From Lucifuga dentata (taxonomy: Eukaryota; Chordata; Actinopteri; Ophidiiformes; Bythitidae), in contig VXCM01003415.1 in NCBI GenBank assembly GCA_014773175.1, positions 1-64,000 of the forward strand: a stretch of DNA of 64,000 bases. Reading direction: 5' to 3'. The stretch's first letter is position 1, and the number at the start of each line of letters is the position of its first letter. Of this stretch, positions 44,861 to 58,266 are shown piece by piece. The notes under the pieces are model-generated. The model had not been told where the DNA came from. It ran no database searches and worked only from the letters and a program-made list of their open reading frames with translations. The translations under genes were made by a program, and so were the position numbers.

Positions 44861-45931
44861 CAACCAAAATTTAAAAAAAGTGTTGACACCATGGCTACGG
44901 CTTTAGTGTATGTGCACACCTTTTATATAAATCACACATACTAAAAGAAAGACACATTTGCACACTACAGTCGTGAGCACAGGATGTTACATGTTACATA
45001 AGAAGTACCGGAGAAGCAAAAACAATGAGTTAAATAGAATTCTGAAGGAAAAAAAACACACACACACACACACACGCACTGAACTGCATCTTCATTCTCA
45101 TCGCATCAACAATCCCTGCTAAGACTGACAGAGAAAAGCAGCACTTCTTACACTAGCAATGCTCTCAGCTGTCTAAACTCCTAATTAAGCCTCCTCTTAA
45201 CCAGTATTCCTCCAATCCCTGACACCTCTCCTCTGATAAGAAGACACGGAGGGATACAGGAAGACAGACGAGGAGGGAGAAAACAACGTCTATTAAATCA
45301 GTAATTAACTCGGAGCGACAGCCTCGATCAAAGAGGTAAAATGATGAGAATCTTGGGGGGCAAAAACCAAGGCGGGTGTCGACCGGCGTGATGAAGTCCT
45401 TGAAGTGTGTTCGCGCGCGGGAATCGGGGATGTTGTCGGCGTCAGAGAGGAATTTCCAGAAGTATTGCAGGTGGGAAGGGGAAAGGGAAATTACTGTGTG
45501 TACACACACTTCAAGGTCTGGACATGGGAGGAAGGAAACCAGCTACACTTGAAGCAAACAATACTCGAAGTTCAAGGAACAGCGAGAGGAGCCAAGCGCT
45601 CGCCGCCGATAAAATGAACCATCTGTTGTTTATGCCCCGTTGTTTCCTCGTGGGCTTTCCTCCGCAAAGAAAATGAGACGAGCACATGGGAGCCAATATA
45701 CAGTATGCAGTCAAATTACCAAGCCTATTTTTCTCCACGCGTTCTTCATTACATCTCATGCTTTGCGTGCGCTTGTGGGATTATGTTGCATGGATGCAAA
45801 CAACATCTCAACGTGTTTTTCAGAGAACTGCAGTTTACACCAGATGTCTTACTACAAAAACTTCCTAAATATTCTGTAATCAAGGAATTTACGATGGAGT
45901 ATTAAAGCCATATGAGACGGGAAAAAAATGA

Positions 45932-46444
45932 GGGGGGCATTATTTCAAGGTTTTAAACTCGCAAATTTGCCAGTTTTACAAGTCTGTATGCTTATGGTAA
46001 TTCGATGATTTTCGCTAAAAGCACAAGTATGTCTTTATTGCTTAATCCGATGGAAAAGTATAATTTAATAAGGTCATGTACTCTCAAAAAAACTCGCAAA
46101 TTTGTCAGTTGCAAGGTTTTAAACTGCCAAATTTGTGAGTTTAAAAACCAAAAAAAGTAATTAAAATTATTTTTATTGATGAATAATCATTTTTTTAATT
46201 TTTTAAAATAATAATGTAATTTTTTTAATAATGAAAAAAGAAAAATAACAAGAACGGGAATCAAACCGCCTCATGTTGTGACTATTCCTGCAGTGCATGA
46301 CCTTATTAAATTATACCTTTCCATCAGATTTAGCAATCAAGAAATACTTGTGCTTTTAGTGCAAAATTGTCTAATTATCATAAGAATATGGACTTTTAAA
46401 ACTGGCAAATTTGTGAGTTTGAAAACTCATAAATAATGCCCGCC
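45932..46444. mobile_element. Foldback MITE, about 513 bp
   Basis: The outer ends GGGGGGCATTATTT and AAATAATGCCCGCC are inverted, and the arms continue inward about 180 bp (CAAATTTGCCAGTTTTA versus TAAAACTGGCAAATTTG; TTTAATAAGGTCATG versus CATGACCTTATTAAA). AT-rich centre, no coding content. Confidence 0.75.
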
Positions 46445-46646
46445 TTGTTTTTTTTTTTTTCATCTTAGATGACCTTAATACGCTGTCATAGGAATTTTAT
46501 AGCATCAAATTTAAAAAAAAAATCTGCTAACTTATTAAAATTTCTTCTGATTTGAGCCTGTTTAGCTTCATATAAGCAATGAAACTTTAGAAACTCTAGT
46601 TGAAGGTGCTGAAAACTAGTGTGTTTTTCATGAAACTGACACACAT

Positions 46647-46681
<35 letters not shown>

Positions 46682-47778
46682 CAAGATCTTATTGGCAGAT
46701 TTCTCCTTTTTTTGCAGAAAATAAAACTTTCAGGACTTCTTAAGCAAAAAAAAAACCTTCTTAAGCATTTTTAAGATTGGCCTGATTCTTGAAAGAAATA
46801 AAACCATTTTGGTTCCTCATAATCGCTTTTTAGACACGTTTTAGACTCGTTTCCAGTCAGCTGTACCTGAAAATCTTAAACAAAACCAGGAGACGTCCTG
46901 TTTTTTTCTGGAAGCACATCAGGCTGTTTCACCATTTGACCTGCTCACTAAAAAGGACACGGTGACAATATGTCTGACCATGACGACCGCTGCTGATTGG
47001 TCCACGCTGTGCCTCAAATCCAACCTTGTACTTCTACGTTGTGCTAGCAGGGAAACTTACAAGCATGAACAGAGTAAATGCAAGACAATCATCATCATCA
47101 TTTCCTGACCGGTAACGCGGCAAAGTGGGATTTTGGCAAAATTGCAGACATCACACAGATTTAAGTCCCTGCTGTTCTCACACAATTTCCCTCACGCGCG
47201 CGCACACACACACACACACATAAAAACAAGTGCATGCACACATTCATGCATACACACTGATGAGTTTGGATTTATAAATTCCATACCAAGTAATAAGCAA
47301 AGGCTGAACATTTGATTCTGTTCTTGTTGTATCAGAACATGAAACCATCACAAACAGTCATAAACATAATAATCATAGCCATAAAGTTTTATTTGTGATT
47401 ATATCTGTATACATACTGGGATAATCAGATGACTGGTGTATTCCTCTGGATTAACCTCCTGCTGATTTCTGATGCTCTGTTTAATCTTTGAATGTAGAAA
47501 CTGAACCACAGGGAGTCCAAAAGTCCATCTAAGCACTTTAATCTGAGATCTGATTATCTTATTAGTGTTATTAGCAGGGATTACTCCCTGGGTAAATAAA
47601 ACAAATAAATATAGACTATATCGCTATTGTGTATTCTATGTGTACTACACATGTTGCTCACTAAATAAAACCTAAAATTAAAGTGTCAAATAGCTCATGA
47701 TGAATAATGAATAATTAAAAACACAGGGATGTCATGTTTTCTATCTATGTGTGAGTATATTATATTTTAGTGCAAGGT

Positions 47779-48361
47779 TTAAAGGACCTACTGGCAATTT
47801 TGCATGTTTGAGTCTACTATTCAATTTTCATACATGTAACTTTACTGACAATCATTTCCCAAAGCATACTACTGGAACGGTGAATTAAAAATGTTTTTCC
47901 AACCTTCCAGACCTCCATTGGTTTCAGTTCATTCTGCTATTAAAATCAACTTGTTGATACTTTAAACGTTCTTGGGATAGGTAATCCATCATCACCAACA
48001 AGACGTGTATTCAGGTTTTTTTAGAAGTTATGTAATTTTAGTGTTTAAGCTCAATAAAAAGCGTGGAGTGAATGTATGCCTCCACCGGGGAATATAGTCC
48101 CAAAAGAAGACCTGCGTTTATGGAAAAATTTAAAGGACCGTGACTTCATAAGGCTGTGTAACTATTAGCAGGAGAAACATGGATTTTTAAGGTGGGTGTA
48201 TCACTTGAATATTTGATTTTGAAAGATTAAGAGATTTTGCAAAATATCAGGAAAGCTGAAATACGGTTTTATCCTTTGGGAAATGATTGTCAGTAATGTA
48301 ACATGTATGAAAACTGAATAATTAGGCTCAAACGTGCAAAATGGATGGTATGGTCCTTTAA
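47779..48361 (+). mobile_element. TTAA MITE, copy 7 (full length)
   Basis: TTAA at both ends. The left repeat reads AGGACCTACTGGC, slightly diverged; the right end GGTATGGTCC is intact. Confidence 0.9.
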
Positions 48362-49894
48362 ATGTCTAAACTTTTCCATGAGGAGAACTAAATCAAACCT
48401 CAGAAAAAAATAATTGGGTTCTGATATTACTGAGCAGGGATTGATTGGTAATGTTCTCTCGTGTGTTGGACTGTCAAAATGCAAATGAGGGACAAACGCA
48501 AACTGGCAACCAACCAGCTGTCGGTAATTATGCTGTTCCAAGGGTCACGTGTGCCTGTTGCACACACACACACACACACACAAGCATAACCTACACATGT
48601 GCTAATCAACCTGCCATTACCTGCATGTCGATTCGAAAGAAACAATGAAATGAGAACAGAATTGATTTTGCTTTGCCCATTTGGTAAATTTGCCAGCAAA
48701 CTGAGGGTCATTTTCTAAAGCTGCAATATTTCAATTTGTTTTATCATCACCGGTCAAATGGACCTGCTGCAGTTTCTTTCTTGGAAGAAGGATGAGAGCA
48801 CAGACGTACATAAACATGCAAACTGTTAAGGACCATTTTCCTCGCTTGACTAGCCAAAGGAATCACAATGACACAAAGGTTTCATGTTTTTTCTATGAGA
48901 CGGACAATAAGGATAATCTCAATACGGTCAATATCTAAAGCCATGGATGAGTATCAAAATCAAGCATAGAAATGATAATATATGAAAATAAATGAATCTG
49001 AATAAATCATACCACTGTAGTGTTAAATACAAGGGGAATGAGGTTTTAAGTGAAATCCCTGCACATATTCCACTTCCCTTACCTCACAGTGAGGTAAGGG
49101 AAGTCATATTTGAGTAACACAAAACTTTTGTCCTCTAATCTTTTCAAATATTTAAGTTTTCAGTTTCCTGACATAGTGTAAGAGTGTTCTCTGAAAAATT
49201 GATATTGCTTTTATTCACTCCGTTGCACACTGTCACCCAACACTGCCTTCTACAAATAGGAACTATAACTTTTTTCGGCACGAAAAGAAGTCTCATCTAC
49301 TGCCAGGTTTAAATGGATGACAGTCTGCCAGGCTTTACGCCACGAATCCATGATACATCCTGAGGAGTGCTCACATTATAAAGTCTTACACAACTTCCTG
49401 TGATAATCCTGCTTCTAATGCTGGTGTACAGAGATACTGAAAAGGTGTATTTCTTAAAAAACCGCAAAGGCTCAACACTTCAAGTCAGAATTCCAAGAAA
49501 ACTTGGGTAAGACTTCTCAACTGTGTCTGACATGGCGGCGTGATACATGCAGCACTGATTTTAGTAGGTTCATAGTCAAAATACCCAAATGTTCATTATT
49601 AGTTAGTATATCAAATATAGCTAAGGAAGCCTTTGGGAATTCAACTATCATTGCTGACATAATTATTGACATCAGGAGCAGAGTGAAAACGACTTGCAAT
49701 CAAATTCTGCAAACTAATAAAACCTGAGAAAGAAATAAAAACACAGGCAGGACTGAGGATTTTGGAGCACGAGCTTAACAAATCCTGTGGCTTTAGATAG
49801 GAATTATAAAGCACTGAAGTTTGCGTGATGTCACGCAAAATGTTTCGTGTTTTGCAGATGTGTGTGGTGCTGCAAATTTATGAGACTTCAAAAC
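48362..49894. other. Intergenic stretch
   Basis: Between two TTAA MITEs. Contains a short (CA)n tract near 48562-48580 and the hairpin at 49072-49104. Nothing coding recognised. Confidence 0.5.
49072..49104. repeat. Perfect 15-bp hairpin with 3-nt loop
   Basis: ACTTCCCTTACCTCA pairs exactly with TGAGGTAAGGGAAGT across CAG. Confidence 0.85.
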
Positions 49895-50439
49895 TTAAAG
49901 GACCATACCGGCGATTGTGCTTGTTTGAGCCTAATATATTAAATTTTCCATACAGCTTTCCTGAGATTTTGCAAAATTTTGCAAAAACTTTGCTTAATCT
50001 TTCAAAATCAAATATTCAAATATTCAATATTCACCTTAAAAATTTATGTTTCTCCAGCTAATAGTTATGCAGTCATGAAGTCATGGTCCTTGAAATTTTT
50101 CCATAAACTTTTGGGACTATATTCCCCGGTGGAGGCATACATTCACTCCACACTTTTTAATGAGCTTAAACGCTAAAATTACATAACTTCTAAAAAAAAC
50201 CTGAATACACGTCTTGTTGGTGATGATGGATTACCTATCCCAAGAACGTTTACAGTATCAACAAGTTGATTTTAATAGCAGAATGAACTGAAACCAATGG
50301 AGGTCTGGAAGGTTGGAAAAACATTTTTAATTCACCATTCTAGTAGTATGCTTTGGGAAATGATTGTCAGTAACGTTACTTGTATGAAAATTTTATATAT
50401 TAGGCTCAAACATGCACGATTGCTGGTATGGTCCTTTAA
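49895..50439 (-). mobile_element. TTAA MITE, copy 8 (internally shortened)
   Basis: Reverse orientation with TTAA at both ends, about 40 bp shorter than the consensus and more diverged internally (duplicated TTTTGCAAAA near 49975), suggesting an older copy. Confidence 0.88.
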
Positions 50440-51886
50440 AAATGAGATGCAAAGAAAAATATATCACACAGCCTAAGAAAAGAAAAAAATATCCCACCTG
50501 AGGTTGCAGGGGCTTCCAGGCTTCATCACAAAACTCCAGAAATAGCCCTGTGTCAGAATGACGGCGAGGAAGACTTTCATTATGGCGTCACGGTCCACAG
50601 TGTCCCAGCTGTCACCAGCACATCCATGAGAATGACGTGTCAGCCTGTCACATGAACTCCATATCCATGTTTCCAGACAAACTTCTCACTGATGATGTAG
50701 ATGAAACTGGGAAGCAGAAAATAACTATTATGAAATTTCCTTTAAAAAATATATATTTTTTTCTTTTTAATAAAGATTAGAAATATATGAGGCTATATTT
50801 TGTATACAAAAAAACATCAAAAATCAAAAGATTCAGTCAAACCAGACATTCAGCAAGAGTCAGACTTAAAGAAACAGCACAAATGATAAACTGAGTCAAA
50901 CGACACAGGTAATAGAGTCACGTGATACAGGTAAAAGACAGTCAATGAGACAAGAAACAGAGTCAAGGTCACAGACTATAACAGAGACAAATAACAAGGT
51001 GATAGAATAGACAGGTGATAGACAGGTGTACCATCCCGGTGATAGACGGAGTCAGGTAATACAAGTGACAGATTCAAACATCGCAAAACATTTGATAGAC
51101 GGAGTCAATAACACAGGAGATAAACTAAAAAATAAGAATAAGAACATCTTGGCAGAAATGAAACCTCACCTTTTATTTGCGTGAAGAACCGTTTTCTTTC
51201 TTGCAGCTGCAATTTTCATGAAATCCCAGTTAAAAGTCCTCTTCGTTTCCGTTTTTAATTACCAATTCAACTGCGTCATAAAACCTATTTTTTACGTTGC
51301 TTTTGTTTTCCAAAACTTTGTTCAGTCCATCTTATTGGAAAGTTGTTAGGAGTTGTTGTTTAAGCTGTTTTTTATTTCACCATTTTATTACCTTTGTTGT
51401 TTTGTTCTGACGCAGAAATAATCAGGTTAACGTTTCGCTGCTAGCTTAACTCTTAGCTAACGTCAACCAATGAAGTCACGTGATCGTCAGCCAATCTGAT
51501 TTTACCAAACATATTTTTGGTAATATTTCGGCCTTGTATTCAAGTAATTTACGTTTATGCCAAAAAATGTATTAATGTAAGATGTTTTTTTTTAATTTTA
51601 CTTTTTCATATTTTCTTGTAGTACAATGCTTTTCATTTAACTTTGTATTTTTTTTTTTTTTGTATAATGATTTTAATTACAAAACAAGTATAAAACAGCA
51701 GCTTTTCAGTGGTTAGTTGTGATGAATGATGTATTTTAAAAATATAAAGTGACTAAGCATGCATTTAGTTGCTTCTAAAATATTTTAAAACAAAGCAGCA
51801 AAATACACAAAGCTATAAGCTTTATTATTGCATTGAAGTACTGCATTTTAGGTACTTGTGTTGCTTGTGGCTACTAATTTAGTTTA
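50440..51886. other. No recognised feature
   Basis: Intergenic, including a stretch of loose CAGGTAATAGA/CAGGTGATAGA-like units at about 50890-51120. No exon or element recognised. Confidence 0.45.
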
Positions 51887-52011
51887 GGAAAAACATTTTT
51901 AATTCACCGTTCCAGTAGTATGCTTTGGGAAATGATTGTCAGTAACGTTACATGTATGAAAATTGAATATATTAGCCTCAAGCGTGCAACACGGATGGTA
52001 TGGTCCTTTAA
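51887..52011 (-). mobile_element. TTAA MITE, copy 9 (terminal fragment)
   Basis: Only the outer 125 bp of the element's 5' end remains, in reverse orientation, ending GGTATGGTCCTTTAA. Confidence 0.85.
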
Positions 52012-52588
52012 ATACTGTAGCGTTATTTCATGAGAACCTGCATATTTAACATCAGTTACACTTTTAGCCTGCAGAAGCTGTGGACAGAGGTTGTTTGGAG
52101 CAGTGCAGTCATGATCTCAGAGAAAGATTGTGGTCATCATTAGAGGCTGCCTCCGCCTGTGAGGACTAGAGGTGCTTTGCTGGAGCAAAGCTTTCTACAC
52201 TTGGTCCCTGGAGAGTGTTAATTACCTCCTTGACACTATATCAATAAATGCCTGAGGGGGGAAAAAAGGTTCCTGAGGGTAAACAAAGAAAATCTGCTCT
52301 CACTGCTTTTACCCAACCATGAAACACTAGACTACGATAAATTAAGCTATTTGGAATAAGCGTATAAATTAGTCTGTGATCTGACTCCACAGTGCTTTTG
52401 TTATGCAGTAGGCAGCACAAGTATAAGACAATCAGGGGGTATTTTTACATGTCCTACTAAAGTCAAAGTCACCATCCTTTTGTCCAAAACAGACTCATTA
52501 CAGAGGAAGTAATCTGAAATATTAAGAAATAAAGATTAGCATAATTTTTCTAAACAGCATTATTGACATGTAAAGATCTTTATATATA
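52012..52588. other. No recognised feature
   Basis: Intergenic DNA between a TTAA fragment and a TA-flanked MITE. Confidence 0.45.
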
Positions 52589-53114
52589 CACTCAGTGTCT
52601 AGAAAAATAGAAACACGTGTCTAATGTAATGTACAGTAGTGCAATACAACAGTCCTGCAGTAAATACTATATTACTTAAAAAAAATTTAAGCATGATAAG
52701 TAAGTTTTTTAAAGTAAGTTTTAAGTAAGTTTTTTTTTTTTTTTTAATTTTTGTTCAGACTGCTATTCAAGTTGTTTGTATGCTGACTCAATTTCATGAT
52801 ACACTTTTGAGGCTGTATTTTGTGGATGTGTTGCATTGGACAGCATTACGTTTAAGGATGTTTCTATTATTTTGTCTACCTCATTCGCTTATATGGAGGA
52901 GCCAAAATATTAGCCATGATACAATATAATGTAGTCCAGTAAAACAACACAGACTCAAGCCTCAAGAAAAGCCCTTAGAGCTGAATCAACACCTCTCTGA
53001 CCGTCATCAGCAACTGAAACGTATTACTTTCATAAAGTTAGTATTGATTACAGGACTGTTGTATTGGATTATATTACAAAGAACAAGTGTTTAAAAATTT
53101 CAGACCACTGAGTG
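52589..53114. mobile_element. TA-flanked MITE with long inverted repeats, 526 bp
   Basis: CACTCAGTG at the left and CACTGAGTG at the right are bordered by TA. The inverted repeat continues inward, e.g. GCAATACAACAGTCCTG versus CAGGACTGTTGTATTGG. Pattern of a Tc1/mariner-type MITE. Confidence 0.65.
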
Positions 53115-53163
53115 TATATGCATTGATGCTTAAAGTACCATACCTAACAAAACTGTGTTGCAG

Positions 53164-53748
53164 TTAAAGGACCATACCATCCATTTTTCACGTTTGAGCC
53201 TAATATATCCAGTTTTCATACATGTTACGTTACTGACAATCATTTCCCAAAGGATAAAACCGTATTTCAGCTTTCCTGATATTTTGCTAAATCTCTTAAT
53301 CTTTCAAAATCAAATATTCAAGTGATACACCCACCTTAAAAATCCATGTTTCTCCTGCTAATAGTTACACAGCCTTATGAAGTCACGGTCCTTTAAATTT
53401 TTCCATAAACGCAGGTCTTCTTTTGGGACTATATTCCCTGGTGGAGGCATATACTCACTCCACACTTTATATTGAGCTTAAACACTAAAATTAAAAAACT
53501 TCATAAAACCTGAATACACGTCTTGTTGGTGATGATGGATTACCTATCCCAAGAACGTTTACAGTATCAACAAGTTGATTTTAATAGCAGAATGAACTGA
53601 AACCAATGGAGGTCTGGAAGGTAGGAAAAACATTTTTAATTCACCGTTCCAGTAGTATGCTTTGGGAAATGATTGTCAGTAATGTTACGTGTATGAAAAC
53701 TGAATATATTAGGCTCAAACATGCAAAATGGGTGGTATGGTCCTTTAA
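53164..53748 (-). mobile_element. TTAA MITE, copy 10 (full length)
   Basis: Reverse orientation, both TTAA ends and both long repeats intact. A good copy for deriving a consensus. Confidence 0.92.
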
Positions 53749-53787
53749 ACAGGATCCATGATGTCTAAATGAAGACTGCTGGAGTCC

Positions 53788-54435
53788 TTGTCGATCAGAC
53801 TGAGAGCTTTTGCTTTAATAATTCACCAAAACAGCTGCTTGTGCCATCAGCCCGACACAAACTGGAAACTACAACAGGAAGTTCACATCATTTACAAACA
53901 CAGGCACAGAAATGACAAGCCTCCGTCTACTTCTCTAGCTGTCAGAGATTCTGTAAAATGGAGTACAGGGCAGTATCTGAGAATAAAAACAGTGGACAGA
54001 AGGAGATTTAAGGGCGTAATATTCCCTCCTGACCAGAAAAAATGTCATTTTCAAATCACAGGCAAGTGTCATGGACAGGAAGGAGCGATAGGTGTGTCAA
54101 ATTATGACAGAAAAGGCTTTTTTGGAAAACAAAACAGCTGTAACCCAACCCCTTTGGGAAAATATCTAACCCTTACACTCTATGGCTTTGTGATTTACAG
54201 TATTTGCTTCCAAATAATGGCAAGATTTTACCACCTTAAAATCAATAATCTCATATATATATCAGGCATTGACAGACACTATAAGGGGGAAAATGACCAA
54301 AAGGGGTGCGTTTGGTTTCAGAGGCCGCGTCAGATGCGTCACCTCTTTTATAATGGATCAGCAGAGGGGAAAAGACTTACGACAGGTTCATTCATCAGCT
54401 TATCGATGGTCGTTATAAAGCTGCTGTTTACATGA
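53788..54435 (+). other. Unexplained 215-codon open frame, probably non-coding
   Basis: One of the longest open frames in the window outside a recognised gene. It begins at a TTG, has no early ATG, and shows no domain, signal or codon bias I recognise. No splice or promoter context. Listed only because its length is unusual for AT-rich DNA. Confidence 0.15.
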
Positions 54436-55993
54436 ACATCTGCCAAAAAAATATGTCATTTACTCTATCGTCGACTCCCAAGATCTCAACACAATCAAAC
54501 TTCTTGTTTGAATTTCTTGTTTTAAGAAAGGTAAGTCTTGAGAGTACATGATTAATCCTCTGAAGTCTTAAGTCATTTTTACAATTTTACTTTTCTTGTA
54601 CGTGTAAATGTACTGAATTTTTGGAAATTATGAGAAATTTTCAGCAATATGAGTAAATAACTGATGTGTTGCAGCACACGGCCGTCACCAAACTTTGTTA
54701 GGAAACATGTTTTAGCAGGTATTTCCTTTCTTTCTCTTTAGGTGAAGCTTTACCAGAAAGTAACTCCAACCTCAAATGTTGAAAACGATATTAGGTTTTC
54801 AGCCGACAGATCTCTGAGAGCCAAAATATGTCAACTTTTAGCTAAGGAGCGCTGCACTTCTAAGGGACTTTCAATAGTCTCATAGCAACAGCATGTCCCA
54901 CATTCATCCATTTGGCTGTGCTTTCCCAAGAAAAAAAAAAAAAAAAAAAAAAAAAAGCTTTACTCTGACTCAAACTGACTTTACAGACGAACCCGCTGTC
55001 CTGTCATCAATGTTAAAATGCAACCTTCAAAATGGCAAAAAAATTAAACCATTATTTGAAGTCTAATGTCAGCGTCCAAACACTTTGTCTGGAAAAGAGG
55101 GAGAAAATCTTAACATGTTAATGCATCAATAATTTAACTCTGATATCTGCTATTTGGCCTCTCAGTACCTGGGGCATCATAACTTCTATGCCAAATACCA
55201 AAAAGGTAGCCCAAAAAAAAAAAAAAAAAANAAAAAAAAAAAAAAAAAGTTGTTGTGTCATCAGTGAGTCATACAAACAGAGAATTCCCTAATCTAATAT
55301 CAGACTCCTATTAGTAAAAAACAAAATAAATCAACAAAATTTATCAGAAAAGACAAGGAAATTACAATCATTCTGTACATGACTAGGCTATACAAAGAGT
55401 TCACCCTGTTTGCGTGTACTGTACACTCCATTTGCTTTAACGACACAGAAAACACATGAATTGCTTGCATCAACATATAAAATTGAAAAAAAAAACAAAC
55501 ATCCATCTCTGTGGATGCAAAAGATATTCAAAAGCAGATAAATCGATACGGCCGTCATTAGCTGGAACCCTGCCGCGCACCCGCCCACTCCTGATCCACT
55601 CCTGACCCATTACTCACACACAAACACACACACACGCACACACACCATCTTTCAGCCTATCCAACATCCACCAGCACGACATGAAGGGAGGTATAAAACG
55701 AAGTTGGGGAGTCCACCTTAACGGGACGATGGAGCAGGTCGAGATCAGAGATGAGCGAATTACTCATCAATACCACAGAATATTCATGAGAAAACACAGG
55801 AATCCTCACACTGTAGAATTGAAGCAAAAAAAAAAAAAAAAAAAAGAGGAAGCAAGCAACGTAAATTCTTAAATAATATCAGGGTTCTAAATGATGGCAG
55901 AGAGAAAAGGAAGAAAAAAATGACGTTATGAGAATCTGCACTGTAATTGTTGTCTTGGTAACATTTCACCACATTCGCCACTCTATTGCTCTG
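54436..55993. other. Intergenic stretch with A-runs
   Basis: Long A-runs at about 54930-54956, 55214-55248 (N at 55231) and 55827-55845, and (CA)n near 55615-55643. No element boundaries found. Confidence 0.45.
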
Positions 55994-56578
55994 TTAAAGG
56001 ACCATACCATCCATTTAGTATGTTTGAGCCTAATATATTCAGTTTTCATATATGTTATGTTACTGACAATCATTTCCCAAAGGATAAAACCGTATTTCAG
56101 CTTTCCTGATATTTTGCTAAATCTCTTAATCTTTCAAAATCAAATATTCAGTGATACACCCACCTTAAAAATCCATGTTTCTCCTGCTAATAGTTACACA
56201 GCCTTATGAAGTCACGGTCCTTTAAATTTTTCCATAAACGCAGGTCTTCTTTTGGGACTATATTCCCCGGTGGAGGCATACATTCACTCCACGCTTTTTA
56301 TTGAGCTTAAACACTAAAATTACATAACTTCTAAAAAAACCTGAATACACGTCTTGTTGGTGATGATGGATTACCTATCCCAAGAACGTTTACAGTATCA
56401 ACAAGTTGATTTTAATAGCAGAATGAACTGAAACCAATGGAGGTCTGGAAGGTAGGAAAAACATTGTTAATTCACCGTTCAGTAGTATGCTTTGGGAAAT
56501 GATTGTCAGTAACATTACATGTATGAAAAATGAATATATTAGGCTCAAACATGCAAAATGGATGGTATGGTCCTTTAA
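55994..56578 (-). mobile_element. TTAA MITE, copy 11 (full length)
   Basis: Reverse orientation, TTAA at both ends, same structure as copy 10. Confidence 0.92.
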
Positions 56579-57852
56579 CATTTTAACAAAACACTGTTTT
56601 GTAATGACTAATTCTGATTCTTCTGGTTTCTGATCAATATTAAGCTAATATTAATCAAACTCAACACTTCCTGTAGACATTTCATAATAAAAGCCTTCTC
56701 GGACTGTACTCAGCCTCCCCCCCAACTCCACAATAAGGTGAAACCGTCTCGTTGGTGGGTGTGGGTGTGGGTGTGTCTGCCTGTGGAAATAAATGCTGCT
56801 AACTCTTCCTGCTATAGTTAGAACTGAAGAAGCCTTTCCAATGAACGACAAAATGTCTCCAGTGACTAAACTTTAACTTTCTAGACAAAACGGATTCAGC
56901 TCCCTGAATTACCAGAAGGGCTTTTATTGTGAAACATCTGCAGGAAGTGTTGTGTTTATATTAACAGCAGCTTAATAATAACAAAAAAAATAATCAGCAC
57001 ATAGAATTGCTCTGAATGAATTAACAGTTAATTTAAAACATTATAATTAGCCAAAAAAATAAAAAATAAAGATGATTTTGGACATTATGCTGAATTTGCC
57101 GTGTCAGGATTTACAGAACATAAAAGAAACACATTAAAGAAATAAAGATAGTACGCTGTGTCAAATAAAGGCCTGCTTCTAGTTTCAGGTGAAGTAAAGA
57201 AAAAGTATATTTGACAATTTACAATATAGTTGCCCTGATTAAGACTTTTGCCCAAAGTGGACACATAAACTACGTCAAATTTTGCTTTTATTTTAATTTA
57301 TTTAATTTTTTGGTCTTTCATCAGGCCTTTTCACTGATATTTTAGTAGATTTAAAAAAATGTTTTTTTTTGTTTTGGCAGACCGTCTAAGCAGAAGGCTC
57401 TGCAAACTGTCTCATCTGCCTTGTATTCCAAAAAATTAAAGCCTTAACGCAGCAACTCAGCACTTCTTATGTCTGTGTGTTATAGACCTGTGTTTTTCAG
57501 ATAGGTCTGACATATATGCTGGCATGTATAACAGTCTGATCCATGTTATTATAACACCCTCATTAAATACACAAACCCGCCACGGCAACAGTTTGTTCTA
57601 AACAAGAAAATTGTTCAGGAAGGAAAAAGAAAAGAAAATGAAAGTTGTGTTAATTTTGAGTTCCTGGTGATTCAGACAGGCCAGACGAGGGATTCTGCAG
57701 AATTAATTCCTGCAGCATCAGAGAACATAGAGCGGCCAAGTCCAGACTCCGTGTTCTTCAGCTCCAGCTGGAGACACCGCACACGGAACCCACATTCAGC
57801 TAAGCAACACGATAACTGACCTACAAACCACAGACTAAACAGGCAATCCAAG

Positions 57853-57904
<52 letters not shown>

Positions 57905-58266
57905 CAGACCAGCCAAAATCATATTGAAGTCTTTCCAAAGTTATTCTTTCTGTAAGAAATGGGAGGATTGGAAAAGGGTGTGAGTTTGAGGGAAAAGAGG
58001 AGGGAAGGTTATTATAAGATCGGCAGAAACGTAGAAAGACGTCCACTGGAATGTCATCATGTACTTTGTGTCCCCCAAATTAAAAAGGGAGGCAATGGCC
58101 AAGATCTCCTTCATGCCCTCCTTCAGTTCATCCGAGTCTCTCCGTTGTTCCTTAGATGCCCATGATGTGTGTTTAATCCCCTCAACATAGTCCCGGCCTG
58201 AGGAGAAGCAGGTCTCGAGGGGGAATCCAGGGAGGTCCATGATGATCTGAGCGTCCTCGCCGCTGC
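56579..58266. other. rnf152 3' flank
   Basis: Probably includes the rnf152 3' UTR. Minus-strand AATAAA signals (TTTATT on +) occur at 57287-57292 and 56923-56928, but which is used is unknown. Confidence 0.45.
57856..57898. repeat. (GT)n microsatellite
   Basis: About 42 bp of uninterrupted dinucleotide repeat, likely within or near the rnf152 3' UTR. Confidence 0.92.

Larger units (their letters stand above)
43301..47778. other. Intergenic stretch
   Basis: Holds two hairpins, a gap beside a (TG)n tract, a probable hAT C-terminal remnant and a foldback element. No host exon recognised. Confidence 0.5.
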
